DNA from: Sphingobium sp. CR2-8
GTDB lineage: Bacteria > Pseudomonadota > Alphaproteobacteria > Sphingomonadales > Sphingomonadaceae
Assembly (NCBI RefSeq): GCF_035818615.1
Contig: NZ_JAYKZY010000002.1
Location: 3,226,501 to 3,290,500, forward strand
Length of the DNA: 64,000 bases
Reading direction: 5' to 3'
Below the pieces are notes generated by a model. That model had not been told where the DNA came from. It worked only from the letters and a program-made list of their open reading frames with translations, and did not search any database. Positions 1 to 8,303 of this stretch are shown here, one piece after another. How positions within the stretch are numbered: position 1 is the stretch's first letter; the number at the start of each line of letters is the position of its first letter. Both the position numbers and the translations under genes were made by a program.

Positions 1-87
1 AAATTCGTCGAGCGATTTGGGACGCAGCGCGGCGTCGACATCCTCTGGACGGCGCGCGGGGGTGATGAGGCGATCGTCGTCAGTCAT
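1..87 (-). CDS. ruvB: RuvB Holliday junction branch-migration helicase (5' end only)
   Basis: Only the first 29 codons are in the window; the gene runs off the left edge. The start ATG is the reverse complement of 85-87, and the peptide begins MTDDDRLITPARRPED and ends near LRPKSLDEF, the typical RuvB leader that precedes the FVGQ segment of the AAA+ domain. RuvB is the ATP-driven motor that works with RuvA on Holliday junctions. ruvA lies upstream on the same strand, but a GIY-YIG gene and its repeats separate the two. A G-rich tract (GAGGGACGGGGG on the coding strand) precedes the ATG and could be the ribosome binding site. Confidence 0.85.
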   Translation of the reverse strand, partial: MTDDDRLITPARRPEDVDAALRPKSLDEF

Positions 88-108
88 GGCCGACCCCCGT
101 CCCTCACG

Positions 109-134
109 TCATGCTGAACGTGTTTCAGCATCCA
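109..134. repeat. Left palindromic arm of the GIY-YIG element
   Basis: An imperfect palindrome reading ATGCTGAAC, two bases, then GTTTCAGCAT. It is the inverted counterpart of 482-507. The TGA stop codon of the GIY-YIG gene (125-127 on the minus strand) lies inside this arm, so gene and repeat are physically fused at the 3' end. Confidence 0.8.
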
Positions 135-451
135 TCGTGCCGCGCGCGCGGATCGAGCGGAGGAAGGCCAAGGTTGACGGCCAGATCTACCCATTGCGGG
201 TTTTCCGACTCGATCAGATTGATCTTCCATTGGCGATGCCAGCGTTTGAGTTGCTTTTCGCGCGGGATCGCTTGCTCCATCGTATCGCAGGGTTCGTAGC
301 GGACAAGGCGATGGACGCTGTATCTGCGCGTAAAGCCGGGTATCGTATCCGTGCGATGCTGGATCAGTCGGCCCAGCAGGTTGGACGTCACACCGATGTA
401 GAGCGTGCCATAGGGCTGGCTTGCGAGGATGTAGACGCAGGGTTCCTTCAT
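125..451 (-). CDS. Small single-domain GIY-YIG nuclease-family protein
   Basis: A 108-aa protein that is essentially one GIY-YIG domain of the small UPF0213/YhbQ-like type. Visible elements are VYILAS (residues 6-11, the GIY strand with Tyr7), LYIG (17-20), Arg28 in the following helix, Glu65 in PREKQLKRW as the expected metal ligand, and NPQW (84-87). The catalytic set looks complete. I chose the ATG at 449-451 because the domain begins there and GGAAGGGA lies upstream; an in-frame extension to 505 would run through the flanking repeat. Physiological role is unknown for this subfamily. The ruvA-ruvB position and repeat bracketing suggest an acquired gene. Substrate and activity cannot be read from sequence. 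Confidence 0.85.
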   Translation of the reverse strand: MKEPCVYILASQPYGTLYIGVTSNLLGRLIQHRTDTIPGFTRRYSVHRLVRYEPCDTMEQAIPREKQLKRWHRQWKINLIESENPQWVDLAVNLGLPPLDPRARHDGC

Positions 452-481
452 CCGCACATCCCTTCCGTGCGAGCGGCCTGA

Positions 482-507
482 TGGATGCTGAAACAAGTTC
501 AGCATGA
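482..507. repeat. Right palindromic arm of the GIY-YIG element
   Basis: A 26-bp imperfect palindrome, the inverted counterpart of 109-134. It starts TGGATGCTGAAAC and ends GTTCAGCATGA. It lies 16 bp beyond the ruvA stop codon and 30 bp before the GIY-YIG start, so it sits in the ruvA-ruvB transcript as a potential hairpin. Confidence 0.8.
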
Positions 508-523
508 CAGAAATGCGCGTTAC

Positions 524-1132
524 TCACTTCGACGCCTTCCGCAGCGCGAGCCGCACCAGCGCGTCGAGGCTGGCGCCTTCGCCCAAATCCTCTTCGGCCG
601 CAGCGACGGCGACGCTGGCCTCATGCGGTTTGAAGCCGAGATTCTGGAGCGCGGACAGGGCATCGGCGGCGAAGCTGCCGACTGGCATCGCCACCACGCC
701 GCCCACGCCGATCGGGCTGCCCACGGGGGCTGCGCCGATCTTGTCCTTCAGTTCGTTGACGATGCGCTGGGCCAGTTTCGGCCCCACCCCGTTCGCCCGC
801 GCGATCATCGCCTTGTCCCCCATGGCGACGGCGCGATGCAGGTCATGCGGCTCCAGCGCGGACAGGATCGCCAGTGCGACGCGCGATCCGACGCCCTGCA
901 CATGGGTCAGCAGCCGATACCAGTCGCGTTCGTCGGCGCGGGCGAAGCCGACCAGCCGGATCGAATCGGCCGCCACCAGCATTTCGGTATGGATCGTCAC
1001 CGCTTCGCCGACTGGCCCCAACGCGGCGAGCGTGCGCGACGACGCACCGACCAGATAGCCCACGCCGCCCACATCGATGATGGCATGGTCGATGCCGGTG
1101 CTGTCCAGCAGCCCTTTGAGTTTCGCGATCAT
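524..1132 (-). CDS. ruvA: RuvA Holliday junction DNA-binding subunit
   Basis: 202 aa, the usual RuvA length. It begins [10 protein letters not shown] (OB-fold domain I). Two helix-hairpin-helix motifs follow, QGVGSR around residues 79-84 and NGVGPK at 114-119 (domain II), and a C-terminal three-helix domain III ends RLALRKASK that contacts RuvB. RuvA binds four-way junctions and loads the RuvB motor. ruvC is not next to it in this window. The upstream 140 bp separate it from a divergent ClpP-fold gene, so its promoter should lie there. Downstream, the GIY-YIG element intervenes before ruvB. Confidence 0.97.
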   Translation of the reverse strand: MIAKLKGLLDSTGIDHAIIDVGGVGYLVGASSRTLAALGPVGEAVTIHTEMLVAADSIRLVGFARADERDWYRLLTHVQGVGSRVALAILSALEPHDLHRAVAMGDKAMIARANGVGPKLAQRIVNELKDKIGAAPVGSPIGVGGVVAMPVGSFAADALSALQNLGFKPHEASVAVAAAEEDLGEGASLDALVRLALRKASK

Positions 1133-1272
1133 CTGCCCCGTCTTTCGGCGTTGGCGCCTTTGGTCATGGTCTGTTCTTTACAGGCTCATACGCGGCGCGC
1201 CAGTCAAAAGCGCGGCACCTTTTCCCGGCCCAAGCGTAATGCAGCCACTTCCCCCTGCAAGGACGAGACTGA

Positions 1273-1848
1273 ATGTTGATGACCGCGCCGATGCTTTCGC
1301 CAAAGGATTTCGAATTTCCCGCGATCATGCTGTCGGGCGTGGTCGATCATGGCATGTATCTGCATTTCAAAAACTGCCTGTCCACCGCGCCCCAGCAGGG
1401 GCTGGTCGTCGTGGAACTGGCGACATTGGGCGGCGACCCTGAAATCGCCCGCCTGATGGGCGAAGATATCCGGTTCCATTCGGAGCTTTATCCCGATCGT
1501 CGGCTGGTTTTCATGGGGCGCACGGCGGTCTATTCGGCGGGCGCGACCTTCATGAGTTTCTTCGCGACCGAGAATCGCTATCTGACGCGCGGCACGCGGT
1601 TGATGATCCATGAGCGCATCATTACCAAGAATATCCATCTGGCCGGGCCGCTATCAACCTGTATCGCCACGTTGAAGGCGACCTTGAACGAAATTGAATC
1701 GTCGATCGTGATCCAGAATGAGGGGTTCCAGAATCTGATCCTGGGATCGGACGTGACGATGGACGAACTGCTGCTTAAAGCGCCGGAAAACTGGTATCTG
1801 GAAGCCAATGAGGCGCAGGCGCGCGGATTGATCGCCGCAGTGCTGTAA
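1273..1848 (+). CDS. ClpP/crotonase-fold serine protease-like protein
   Basis: 191 aa resembling the ClpP-like (SDH/S14-type) fold. GGDP at residues 53-56 corresponds to the glycine-rich loop. GRTAVYSAG (82-90) carries a candidate nucleophile Ser89. LMIHERI (110-116) carries His113 in the position of the ClpP catalytic histidine. It lacks the canonical ClpP MASMGA segment, so it is not housekeeping ClpP. The ATG at 1273 follows an AAGGA motif; ATG 1279 is an alternative. It is followed four bases later by the first possible start of a DUF1345 gene, so the two may be co-transcribed. Cytosolic; no signal peptide. Substrate unknown. Confidence 0.75.
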   Translation: MLMTAPMLSPKDFEFPAIMLSGVVDHGMYLHFKNCLSTAPQQGLVVVELATLGGDPEIARLMGEDIRFHSELYPDRRLVFMGRTAVYSAGATFMSFFATENRYLTRGTRLMIHERIITKNIHLAGPLSTCIATLKATLNEIESSIVIQNEGFQNLILGSDVTMDELLLKAPENWYLEANEAQARGLIAAVL

Positions 1849-1852
1849 GGAC

Positions 1853-2515
1853 TTGAACAGCGGCGATTTTGCGCCTTTGATGCCGGTGATGCGCACTTCG
1901 CCCCTCTTCCCCTGGCGCTATGGCATGTTCCTGGCTTTGCTGGGGACCATCGCGCCGTTGGCGTTGCTGCTGCCATGGCATGAAGCGGTGATGGCGGGGT
2001 TCGACTTGGCCGCTCTGGCCTTCATGGCGTCGGTCGCGCCGCTGATCGACGCCGCGCCCGCCACGATGCGGCGCAACGCGCAGAAGAATGACGCCAATCG
2101 CGGACTGATGCTGCTGCTGACCGGGATCGTCAGCCTGGTGATCCTGATCGCGGTGGGCGTGGCGACCAGCCAGCATGGCGGACCAGACGGGCCGACGATC
2201 GCCCTGTTGCTCGCGACGTTGCTGATCGCCTGGCTCTTTTCCAACCTCGTCTATGCGCTGCATTATGCGCATATTTTTTATCTGTCGGATCAGGCGGGGA
2301 AGGACCGGGGCGGGCTGGATTTCCCGGACAGCGACGAGCCGGGCTATTGGGATTTTCTCTATTTCGCCTTCACGCTGGGCATGACGTTCCAGACGTCGGA
2401 CGTGTCGGTGACGGCCACGGCGATGCGCCGGACCGTGCTGTTCCAATGCCTGGCCGCATTCCTGTTCAACCTCGGCATCCTGGCCTTCACCATCAATGTG
2501 CTGGGCGGCGGCTGA
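1853..2515 (+). CDS. DUF1345 family membrane protein
   Basis: Up to 220 aa with about five hydrophobic segments (near residues 25-41, 50-66, 86-104, 115-135 and 198-216) and the conserved C-terminal block FAFTLGMTFQTSDV typical of DUF1345 inner-membrane proteins. The open frame starts with TTG at 1853, but the only Shine-Dalgarno-like AAGGA lies too close to it. ATG 1880 or 1889 are equally plausible starts and remove only a short polar leader. Function is not established for the family. Adjacent to the ClpP-fold gene on the same strand and convergent with thiL only five bases downstream. Confidence 0.8.
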   Translation: MNSGDFAPLMPVMRTSPLFPWRYGMFLALLGTIAPLALLLPWHEAVMAGFDLAALAFMASVAPLIDAAPATMRRNAQKNDANRGLMLLLTGIVSLVILIAVGVATSQHGGPDGPTIALLLATLLIAWLFSNLVYALHYAHIFYLSDQAGKDRGGLDFPDSDEPGYWDFLYFAFTLGMTFQTSDVSVTATAMRRTVLFQCLAAFLFNLGILAFTINVLGGG

Positions 2516-2520
2516 AGGGG

Positions 2521-3435
2521 TCAGCCATGCTCCCAGCCCAGGCTGTCAGGCAAGGGGATGGCCGCGCCGTCGATCATCAGCGTCAAGCCGCTTCCTTGCC
2601 CGACATGGCCGACCGGAATGGCGCGCACCGGGGGCGCGACACCGCGCGGCAGGGTGAAGAGCAGTTCATAATCGTCGCCCGCCCGCGCCGCCGCGATCTG
2701 CACCGCCGTGCTGGCGCCGCGCACCTTTTCCAACGCGGGGGATAGCGGGACATGGTCGATGGTGATGGCCACCCCGCTGGCCTGCGCCATACGGGCAGCG
2801 TCGATCAGCAGGCCATCGGACACGTCCATCATCGCGCTGGCGAGCGGCGCGATCAGTCCGCCTTCGGCCAGGCGCGGACGCGGGCGACGATAGGCGTCCA
2901 CCAGTGGACCTGATGCAGACGGATCGACACGGGCGAGGCCCAGGCCGATACCCGCGTCCCCCACTGGGCCGGTGAGGTACAGGCGATCGCCCGGCCGCGC
3001 GCCGGTGCGCGTGGGAACTGCGCCGGTCGCTTCGCCGATGGCGGTGAGGCTGTAGCTGCGGGCCGATCCTGTCGGCATCTTCACCGTGTCACCGCCCAGC
3101 AGCGGCATGGCATGGCGGTCGAGCGCGTCGCCCAGCCCAGCGACAAAGGCTTCGTCCCAGCCATCGTCGCCCGACAGCGCATAGTTGAGCAGGCAGCCGA
3201 TCGGCTTCGCCCCCTTGGCGGCAAGATCGGACAGGTTCACCGCCGCCAGTTTCCAGCCCACATCCTGCGGCGGATCGGTGGCCAGATAATGGACGCCCTC
3301 GACCATCGTGTCGCTGGTGAGGATGAGGCGGTTGTCGCCGACGGGCAGGATCGCCACGTCGTCGCTCAGGCCCTGCGCGGCGGGATCATTCGCCAGCAGG
3401 CGCAGCAGGGTGATGAAGCGGGATTCGGCGGACAT
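2521..3435 (-). CDS. thiL: Thiamine-monophosphate kinase
   Basis: 304 aa. ThiL phosphorylates thiamine monophosphate to the active cofactor thiamine diphosphate. Diagnostic motifs are GLSDDVAI (22-29) and SDTMVEGVHY (41-50), which bind Mg-ATP and substrate. GGDTVKMP follows near 114, and MMDVSDGLLID lies near residue 200, the classical AIR-synthase/ThiL fold signatures. It is downstream of nusB on the same strand with an 84-bp gap, the common alphaproteobacterial nusB-thiL pairing. The ribH gene that often precedes nusB is elsewhere (19594). Confidence 0.96.
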   Translation of the reverse strand: MSAESRFITLLRLLANDPAAQGLSDDVAILPVGDNRLILTSDTMVEGVHYLATDPPQDVGWKLAAVNLSDLAAKGAKPIGCLLNYALSGDDGWDEAFVAGLGDALDRHAMPLLGGDTVKMPTGSARSYSLTAIGEATGAVPTRTGARPGDRLYLTGPVGDAGIGLGLARVDPSASGPLVDAYRRPRPRLAEGGLIAPLASAMMDVSDGLLIDAARMAQASGVAITIDHVPLSPALEKVRGASTAVQIAAARAGDDYELLFTLPRGVAPPVRAIPVGHVGQGSGLTLMIDGAAIPLPDSLGWEHG

Positions 3436-3519
3436 GCGCCATCCTACCGTCCAGACCGGGCGAAGTCGAAGCCCATCATCGATCGGGGCGCGACGCCGTC
3501 GTTCCGCCCCGCGTGGATT

Positions 3520-3966
3520 CTACTTACGCACGTCCTTCGACACGCCGTCGAGCAGGCCGTTGACGAAACCGGCCTCGCGCTTGTCGTAGAAAGCGTGGGC
3601 GACATCGACATATTCGCTGATGACCGTGCCGGTGCCGACATCGGCGCGGGCGAGCAGTTCGTACGTCCCCGCGCGCAATATCTGGCGCATCGGCTTGTCG
3701 AGGCGATCGAGGGTCCAGCCGCTCGACAGGCGGGCGGCGATCAGGCCGTCAATCTCGTCGCGACGACGATCCACGCCGGTCACGACATCGTCGAAAAAGG
3801 GTTCCTCCGCCGGTGCGTAGGTCACGTCCTCGATCGTCGCGCCCAGGCGATGCTGGTGAAATTCATGGAGCAGGACATGGACGGGCGTACCCTCCATTTC
3901 GAGCTGGTAGAGCGCCTGGACCGCGGCAAGGCGCGCGGCGGAGCGGGATTTGGAGCGGTCGTTCAT
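3520..3966 (-). CDS. nusB: Transcription antitermination factor NusB
   Basis: 148 aa, all-helical NusB. The N-terminal SRSAARLAAVQALYQLEM is the family hallmark, the Arg-rich segment that contacts boxA RNA. The C-terminal helix carries VISEYVDVAHAFYDKREAGFVNGLLD. With NusE/S10 it binds boxA in rRNA leader transcripts and suppresses premature termination. It precedes thiL on the minus strand and follows hisD, from which it is separated by a perfect 54-bp palindrome. Confidence 0.97.
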   Translation of the reverse strand: MNDRSKSRSAARLAAVQALYQLEMEGTPVHVLLHEFHQHRLGATIEDVTYAPAEEPFFDDVVTGVDRRRDEIDGLIAARLSSGWTLDRLDKPMRQILRAGTYELLARADVGTGTVISEYVDVAHAFYDKREAGFVNGLLDGVSKDVRK

Positions 3967-3980
3967 TATATGTCCCTACT

Positions 3981-4034
3981 CCGTTCAGTTCGAGCTTGTC
4001 GAGAACCGGTTCTCGACAAGCTCGAACTGAACGG
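3981..4034. repeat. Perfect 54-bp palindrome between hisD and nusB
   Basis: Positions 3981-4007 are exactly the reverse complement of 4008-4034, with no loop. Each half carries the motif TTCGAGCTTGTCGAGAAC (or its complement), a variant of the dispersed CTTCGACAGGCTCAG repeat that also appears singly at 61977-62000. It sits six bases past the hisD stop and 14 bases before nusB, so in RNA it would form a very stable hairpin at the end of hisD. Confidence 0.9.
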
Positions 4035-4039
4035 GATGT

Positions 4040-5329
4040 TTATGGCAAGCGCAGCGCCACCGAGGCGGCATGCGCTGGCAACCCTTCCGCCCGCGCCAGT
4101 GCGACGGCGGCGGGGCCGATCGCGCCGATCGCGGCGGCGTCGAGGCTGAGGAAGCTGGTGCGCTTCATGAAGTCGAGTACCGAAAGGCCCGACGAGAAGC
4201 GCGCGCGACGGCCGGTGGGCAGCACGTGATTCGGCCCGGCGACATAATCACCGACGGCTTCCGGCGTCATGCGGCCGAGGAACACCGACCCGGCGTGGCG
4301 GACCTGCGCGAAGAGCGGTTCGGGATCGTTCACGGCCAGTTCCAGATGTTCGGGCGCAAGCGCGTTCACCAGCGGCATGGCTTCATCCAGGTCGCGGACC
4401 AGGATGATCGCGCCATTGGCGTCCCAGCTGGTGCGCGCCACGGCGCTGGTCGACAGCGTCGGGATCTGGCGTTCCACGGCGGCGGCCACCGCGTCGGCAA
4501 AGGCTGCGTCGTCCGTGAAGAGGATCGACTGGCTGGTCGGGTCATGTTCCGACTGGCTGAGCAGGTCGGCGGCGGTCCATTCGGGATCATTCTGCCCGTC
4601 CGCGACGACGACGATCTCGGACGGTCCGGCGACCATGTCGATGCCGACCACGCCGTAGAGCTGGCGCTTGGCTTCGGCGACCCAGGCATTGCCGGGGCCG
4701 GTGACGACGTCCACCGGCCTGATGCGGTCGGTGCCATAGGCGAGCGCGGCGACGGCCTGCGCGCCGCCTACCCGCCAGATTTCTTCGATCCCCGCAATCT
4801 GCGCGGCGGCTAGGACGAGCGGATTGATCTCGCCGCCCGGCGTCGGCGTCACCATGGCGATGCGGCGGACACCCGCGACCTTGGCCGGGATCACGTTCAT
4901 CAGCAGCGAGCTGGGATAGGCGGCGCGCCCACCGGGCACATAGAGACCCGCTGCGTCCACCGCGCTCCAGCGTGCGCCCAGGCGGACACCGGCCGCATCC
5001 ACGCCGTCGCTGTCCACCGGCTTCTGCTTTTCATGATAGGTGGTGATGCGCGCGGCGGCGAGTTCGAGCGCGTCGCGCAATGTGGTGGAAATGCCGTTGA
5101 GCGCCGCGCGGGTTTCCGCAGGCGTTACCGCCCAGCCGCTGACGTCCAAGTCATGCCGGTCGAAGCGCTGGGTGTAGTCGGCGAGCGCCACATCGCCGCC
5201 TGCGCGCACCGCTTTCAGGATCGCGGTGACATCGCGCGACACATCCTCATCCGCTTCGCGGCGCGCATCGACCAGGGCGGTGAAGGCGGACGCGAAATCG
5301 GCGTCGCGGCTGTCGAGCCTAAGCGGCAT
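4040..5329 (-). CDS. hisD: Histidinol dehydrogenase
   Basis: 429 aa, normal HisD length. It catalyses the last two NAD-dependent oxidations from L-histidinol to L-histidine. Key segments are [11 protein letters not shown] (substrate/NAD loop), [17 protein letters not shown], and SQSEHDP with the Gln and His that ligand zinc. The C-terminal block APEHLEL and the [20 protein letters not shown] region complete the active site. Its start overlaps the end of hisG by 11 bp, so hisG-hisD form one minus-strand transcriptional unit, with nusB and thiL following after a palindrome. Confidence 0.97.
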   Translation of the reverse strand: MPLRLDSRDADFASAFTALVDARREADEDVSRDVTAILKAVRAGGDVALADYTQRFDRHDLDVSGWAVTPAETRAALNGISTTLRDALELAAARITTYHEKQKPVDSDGVDAAGVRLGARWSAVDAAGLYVPGGRAAYPSSLLMNVIPAKVAGVRRIAMVTPTPGGEINPLVLAAAQIAGIEEIWRVGGAQAVAALAYGTDRIRPVDVVTGPGNAWVAEAKRQLYGVVGIDMVAGPSEIVVVADGQNDPEWTAADLLSQSEHDPTSQSILFTDDAAFADAVAAAVERQIPTLSTSAVARTSWDANGAIILVRDLDEAMPLVNALAPEHLELAVNDPEPLFAQVRHAGSVFLGRMTPEAVGDYVAGPNHVLPTGRRARFSSGLSVLDFMKRTSFLSLDAAAIGAIGPAAVALARAEGLPAHAASVALRLP

Positions 5330-5981
5330 TCTTCACCCCCACGGCGGCGCGGAACGCCTCCACCAGTGGCGACAGGTCGGCCGAGCGCATCTTGTAGGCG
5401 GCGCGGTTGACGATCAGGCGGGCGGAAATCGGCATGATGATGTCGGTTTCGACAAGCCCGTTGGCCTTGAGCGTCGCGCCAGAGGACACGAGATCGACGA
5501 TGCGGCGCGACAGGCCGAGCGAAGGCGCCAGTTCCATCGCGCCATTGAGCTTCACGCATTCGGCCTGCAACCCCTTCGCTTCATAATAGCGGCGGGTGAT
5601 GTGCGGATATTTGGTGGCGACGCGGACATGGCTCATCGCGGCCTGATCCTCGTCGGCGGCGTCGACCGGCTCGGCGACCGACAGGCGGCAATGGCCGATG
5701 TCGAGGTCCACGGGCGCATAAAGTTCGGAATAGCTGAACTCCTCGACCACGTCGGAGCCGACGATGCCGATCTGCGCCGCGCCATGGGCGACGAAGGTCG
5801 CGACGTCGAAGGCGCGCACCCGGATGATCGAGACATCGGGCCGGTTGGTGGCGAAGCGCAGCGCGCGGCTCTTCTTGTCGTGAAATTCCGCCTCCGGTTC
5901 GATACCGGCTTTGGCGAGCAGGGGCAGCGCTTCATCGAGGATGCGGCCCTTGGGGATGGCGAAGGTGAGCGGGCGAGTCAT
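5319..5981 (-). CDS. hisG: ATP phosphoribosyltransferase, short form
   Basis: 220 aa. It starts [18 protein letters not shown] after MTRP. It condenses ATP with PRPP in the first committed step of histidine synthesis. The phosphate-binding loop is seen as [14 protein letters not shown]. At 220 aa it lacks the C-terminal ACT-like regulatory domain of the long form, so activity and feedback normally depend on a HisZ partner, which is not in this window. It overlaps hisD by 11 bp. Upstream, a REPIN-like inverted repeat separates it from mnmA. Confidence 0.96.
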   Translation of the reverse strand: MTRPLTFAIPKGRILDEALPLLAKAGIEPEAEFHDKKSRALRFATNRPDVSIIRVRAFDVATFVAHGAAQIGIVGSDVVEEFSYSELYAPVDLDIGHCRLSVAEPVDAADEDQAAMSHVRVATKYPHITRRYYEAKGLQAECVKLNGAMELAPSLGLSRRIVDLVSSGATLKANGLVETDIIMPISARLIVNRAAYKMRSADLSPLVEAFRAAVGVKNAA

Positions 5982-6036
5982 GACGCGCGGGCCTTACTTG
6001 GCGAGGCGCGAAAGGGCAAGGTTGTGGCACTACTTG

Positions 6037-6163
6037 CTCCCCTCCCTCTCAGGGAAGGGCTGGGGGTGGGTGCGCTGCCGAAGGCGGCGCTGCGCCCTAT
6101 CGAGATATTGCAAGGCCCGCTTCGCTCGCCACCCACCCCTGCCCCCTCCCTGAGAGGGAGGGG
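6037..6163. repeat. REPIN-like inverted repeat pair, GC-rich class (copy 1)
   Basis: Two arms in opposite orientation, 6037-6071 (CTCCCCTCCCTCTCAGGGAA then GGGCTGGGGGTGGGT) and 6131-6163, are separated by about 59 bp. Each arm also contains its own small hairpin around the CCCTCCCT/AGGGAGGG core. The same design recurs at 33241-33360. It sits between mnmA and hisG and occupies almost the whole gap. Confidence 0.8.
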
Positions 6164-6174
6164 AATATTAGGGA

Positions 6175-7290
6175 TCAAGCCGCTTCCGCCATCGCCGCTT
6201 GCGTGCTGGCGATCCAGCCGCCGCCCAGGATGCGCTCGCCTGCATACAACACCGCCGCCTGCCCCGGCGCGACGCCATATTCCGGCGCGTCGAACAGCAG
6301 ACGGTCGCCTTCCAGTCGGGCGGGCACCGGCTTGGCCATCGACCGCACCTTGGCCGTCAACGGCCCGGTAAAGTCGCCGCCCAGCCAGTTGATGTCGCTC
6401 AGCACCGCCCCCGACACCGCGAGCGCCGCTTTCGGTCCCACGATCACGCGCTTGCCCGCCGCGTCCAGACGCACGACATAGAGCGGATCGGGCTGGCCGC
6501 CGATATCCAGCCCCTTGCGCTGGCCCACGGTGAAATGGATCATCCCCTTGTGCCGACCCAGCACGCGGCCATCGATATGGACGATGTCGCCGCCCTCGTC
6601 CGCGTCGGGACGCAGCTTGCGCACGATCTTCGCATAATCGCCATCGGGAACGAAGCAGATGTCCTGGCTGTCGGGCTTGAGCGCGACCGAGAGGCCGAGT
6701 TCCGCCGCGATCTCGCGCACCTGCGGCTTGGGCAGGCCACCTAAAGGGAAACGCAGATAGTCGAGTTGCGCCTGTGTGGTAGCAAAGAGGAAATAGCTCT
6801 GGTCGCGCGCCGGATCGGCGGCGCGGTGCAGTTCCGCGCCATTCGGCCCCTCGACCCGCTGCACATAATGGCCGGTGGCGAGGCAATCGGCGCCGAGGTC
6901 GCGCGCGATCTGGAACAGGTCGGTGAACTTCACGCCCATATTGCACTTCACGCACGGGATGGGGGTGCGCCCGGCCATATATTCATCGGCGAAGTCGGCG
7001 ATCACCGATTCGCGAAAGGCGGTTTCATAATCGAAGACATAATGGGCGATGCCGATGCGGTCGGCGACCGCGCGTGCATCGCGAATATCCTGGCCCGCGC
7101 AGCAGCTGCCGGTGCGGCCCACCGCTGCGCCATGATCGTAAAGCTGGAGCGTGACGCCGATGACCTCGGCGCCGGTTTTGGCCGCGAGCGCCGCGACCAC
7201 GCTGGAATCCACGCCGCCGGACATGGCGACGACGATGCGCCGCGCGTCAAGCGGCTGCGGAAGCTGAAACTGAGGCTGCATGGCGCGCAT
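6175..7290 (-). CDS. mnmA: tRNA-specific 2-thiouridylase MnmA
   Basis: 371 aa. It thiolates U34 of tRNA Lys, Glu and Gln using ATP and a sulfur relay. The PP-loop SGGVDSS is at residues 24-30. SCCAGQD and [11 protein letters not shown] carry the catalytic and relay cysteines. GHYVQRV and FTVGQRKGL are conserved tRNA/adenylate segments. Start ATG 7288-7290; an internal ATG at 7281 is an alternative. Upstream 154 bp carry no gene I can support and should hold its promoter. Confidence 0.96.
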   Translation of the reverse strand: MRAMQPQFQLPQPLDARRIVVAMSGGVDSSVVAALAAKTGAEVIGVTLQLYDHGAAVGRTGSCCAGQDIRDARAVADRIGIAHYVFDYETAFRESVIADFADEYMAGRTPIPCVKCNMGVKFTDLFQIARDLGADCLATGHYVQRVEGPNGAELHRAADPARDQSYFLFATTQAQLDYLRFPLGGLPKPQVREIAAELGLSVALKPDSQDICFVPDGDYAKIVRKLRPDADEGGDIVHIDGRVLGRHKGMIHFTVGQRKGLDIGGQPDPLYVVRLDAAGKRVIVGPKAALAVSGAVLSDINWLGGDFTGPLTAKVRSMAKPVPARLEGDRLLFDAPEYGVAPGQAAVLYAGERILGGGWIASTQAAMAEAA

Positions 7291-7444
7291 ATAGTGCAGC
7301 CGGGGCGGTGGCGCAAAAGTTAACGAAAGGTAGCGCCCTTTTGACCGAAATCGGGACGGATCGACGCGAAAGGGGGGTCGGACGAGTCACGAAAGCCGAC
7401 CCGAGTTTACCGACCCTTATCCATTCGCCCTTACACAGAGGGTC

Positions 7445-7741
7445 ATGGATCTGAGTTTCCTTCGGGGTGGCGGGCTGAAGCCGGGCACCCCAAGACCCTT
7501 CAGCCGGCCGCGCGTGCCGGCCTGGCCATTTCTGCGTGCCGCCACGGCGGCGGCGCAGGCGGCCAGTCCCACCGCGCAGGCGGTGGCGGGCGTCCTGCGG
7601 GGGCAGGGCGGAAGCGACGACTGGGTCCAGGAACTGGCGGGAGTTTTCGCGCCACGTTCCGGCGGCAAGATCGAAGCCGTGCGTCTCGCGGGAAGCTTTC
7701 ATCCGCTGATCGCGAGCCGTTTAGCCAGGGGGCAGGAATGA
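7445..7741 (+). CDS. Unknown 98-aa ORF upstream of sciP
   Basis: I do not recognise this product. It is a 98-aa open frame beginning MDLSFLRGGG with an Ala/Gly/Pro-rich first half and a more ordinary second half (DDWVQELAGVFAPRSGGKIEAV). No signal peptide or membrane segment is evident. A GAGGG precedes the ATG but only two bases away, so the start is doubtful. It lies 107 bp upstream of sciP on the same strand, and a long overlapping minus-strand frame exists, so it could be spurious. Genomes with the same gene order would settle this. Confidence 0.3.
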   Translation: MDLSFLRGGGLKPGTPRPFSRPRVPAWPFLRAATAAAQAASPTAQAVAGVLRGQGGSDDWVQELAGVFAPRSGGKIEAVRLAGSFHPLIASRLARGQE

Positions 7742-7848
7742 TGAAGGCAGTGTTTACCGTTCAGCTTCAGCCGTTCTTCAGGGCTGACGCAGATAAGGGG
7801 TTCCACTGTTGAATTCGGTAACGCCAGTGCCGCACTTTGAGGGTAAGA

Positions 7849-8148
7849 ATGATCGAGAACCAGAAAATCAGGCCGGCCCAGGTCGTAGGGCCACTTGGAG
7901 AATCCCTTACGCTGGACAGTCTGCCGCCCGCGGATACCACCCGCTGGGTCGTGCGGCGCAAGGCGGAAGTGGTTGCGGCGGTCAATGGCGGCCTGCTGAC
8001 CGTGGACGAAGCCTGCGCCCGCTATAATCTGACGCTGGAGGAGTTTGCCGGCTGGCAGCGCGCGGTCGACCGATCGGGCATGCATGGCCTGCGCGTCACA
8101 CGCATCCAATATTATAAGTCGCTCTACGAGCGGCAGCAGAAATATTAA
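7849..8148 (+). CDS. sciP: SciP-type CtrA modulator (DUF1153, HTH)
   Basis: 99 aa. The start IENQKIRPAQVVGPLGESLTL, the core RWVVRRKAEVVAAVNGGLL (32-50), the helix-turn-helix TVDEACARYNLTLEEFAGW (51-69) and the C-terminal VTRIQYYK are characteristic of the alphaproteobacterial DUF1153/SciP family. In Caulobacter, SciP binds CtrA or nearby DNA and blocks CtrA-driven transcription in G1. I chose ATG 7849 over the upstream TTG at 7837 because GAGGG lies at a good distance and the conserved sequence starts there. A strong terminator follows. Confidence 0.93.
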   Translation: MIENQKIRPAQVVGPLGESLTLDSLPPADTTRWVVRRKAEVVAAVNGGLLTVDEACARYNLTLEEFAGWQRAVDRSGMHGLRVTRIQYYKSLYERQQKY

Positions 8149-8181
8149 GCGGCCGCCCAAGCGATCGCTATCGATGGGATG

Positions 8182-8213
8182 AAGGGCCGACGGATGCCTA
8201 TCCGTCGGCCCTT
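8182..8213 (+). terminator. Rho-independent terminator of sciP
   Basis: A perfect 14-bp stem: AAGGGCCGACGGAT at 8182-8195, loop GCCT, and its complement at 8200-8213, followed by a T-rich stretch (TTTGCATTT). Confidence 0.85.
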
Positions 8214-8303
8214 TGCATTTGAAAAGGTTGGAAACCATCGACGGACGCGCACAAACAGCGCAAAGCCAAGATAGTTTCCAGTCCGGAATCATTTTTCGGC
8301 CAT

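Larger units (their letters stand above)
109..507 (-). mobile_element. Candidate repeat-bracketed GIY-YIG element inside ruvAB
   Basis: A 399-bp unit consists of a 26-bp imperfect palindrome at 109-134, a GIY-YIG gene at 125-451 and an inverted copy of the palindrome at 482-507. The arms share the cores TGGATGCTGAAAC and GTTCAGCATGA. The unit fills nearly all of the space between ruvA (stop at 524-526) and ruvB (start at 87), genes that are normally adjacent. I see no clear target-site duplication. The same arm pair without a gene is found at 43422-43508. Calling it mobile is inference; the repeat geometry is read directly. Confidence 0.5.

Noticed and set aside
84..527. A 147-codon minus-strand frame overlapping the GIY-YIG gene
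   Set aside because: It is also repeat-derived at both ends and lacks any motif. The GIY-YIG frame in the same place has a full catalytic pattern.
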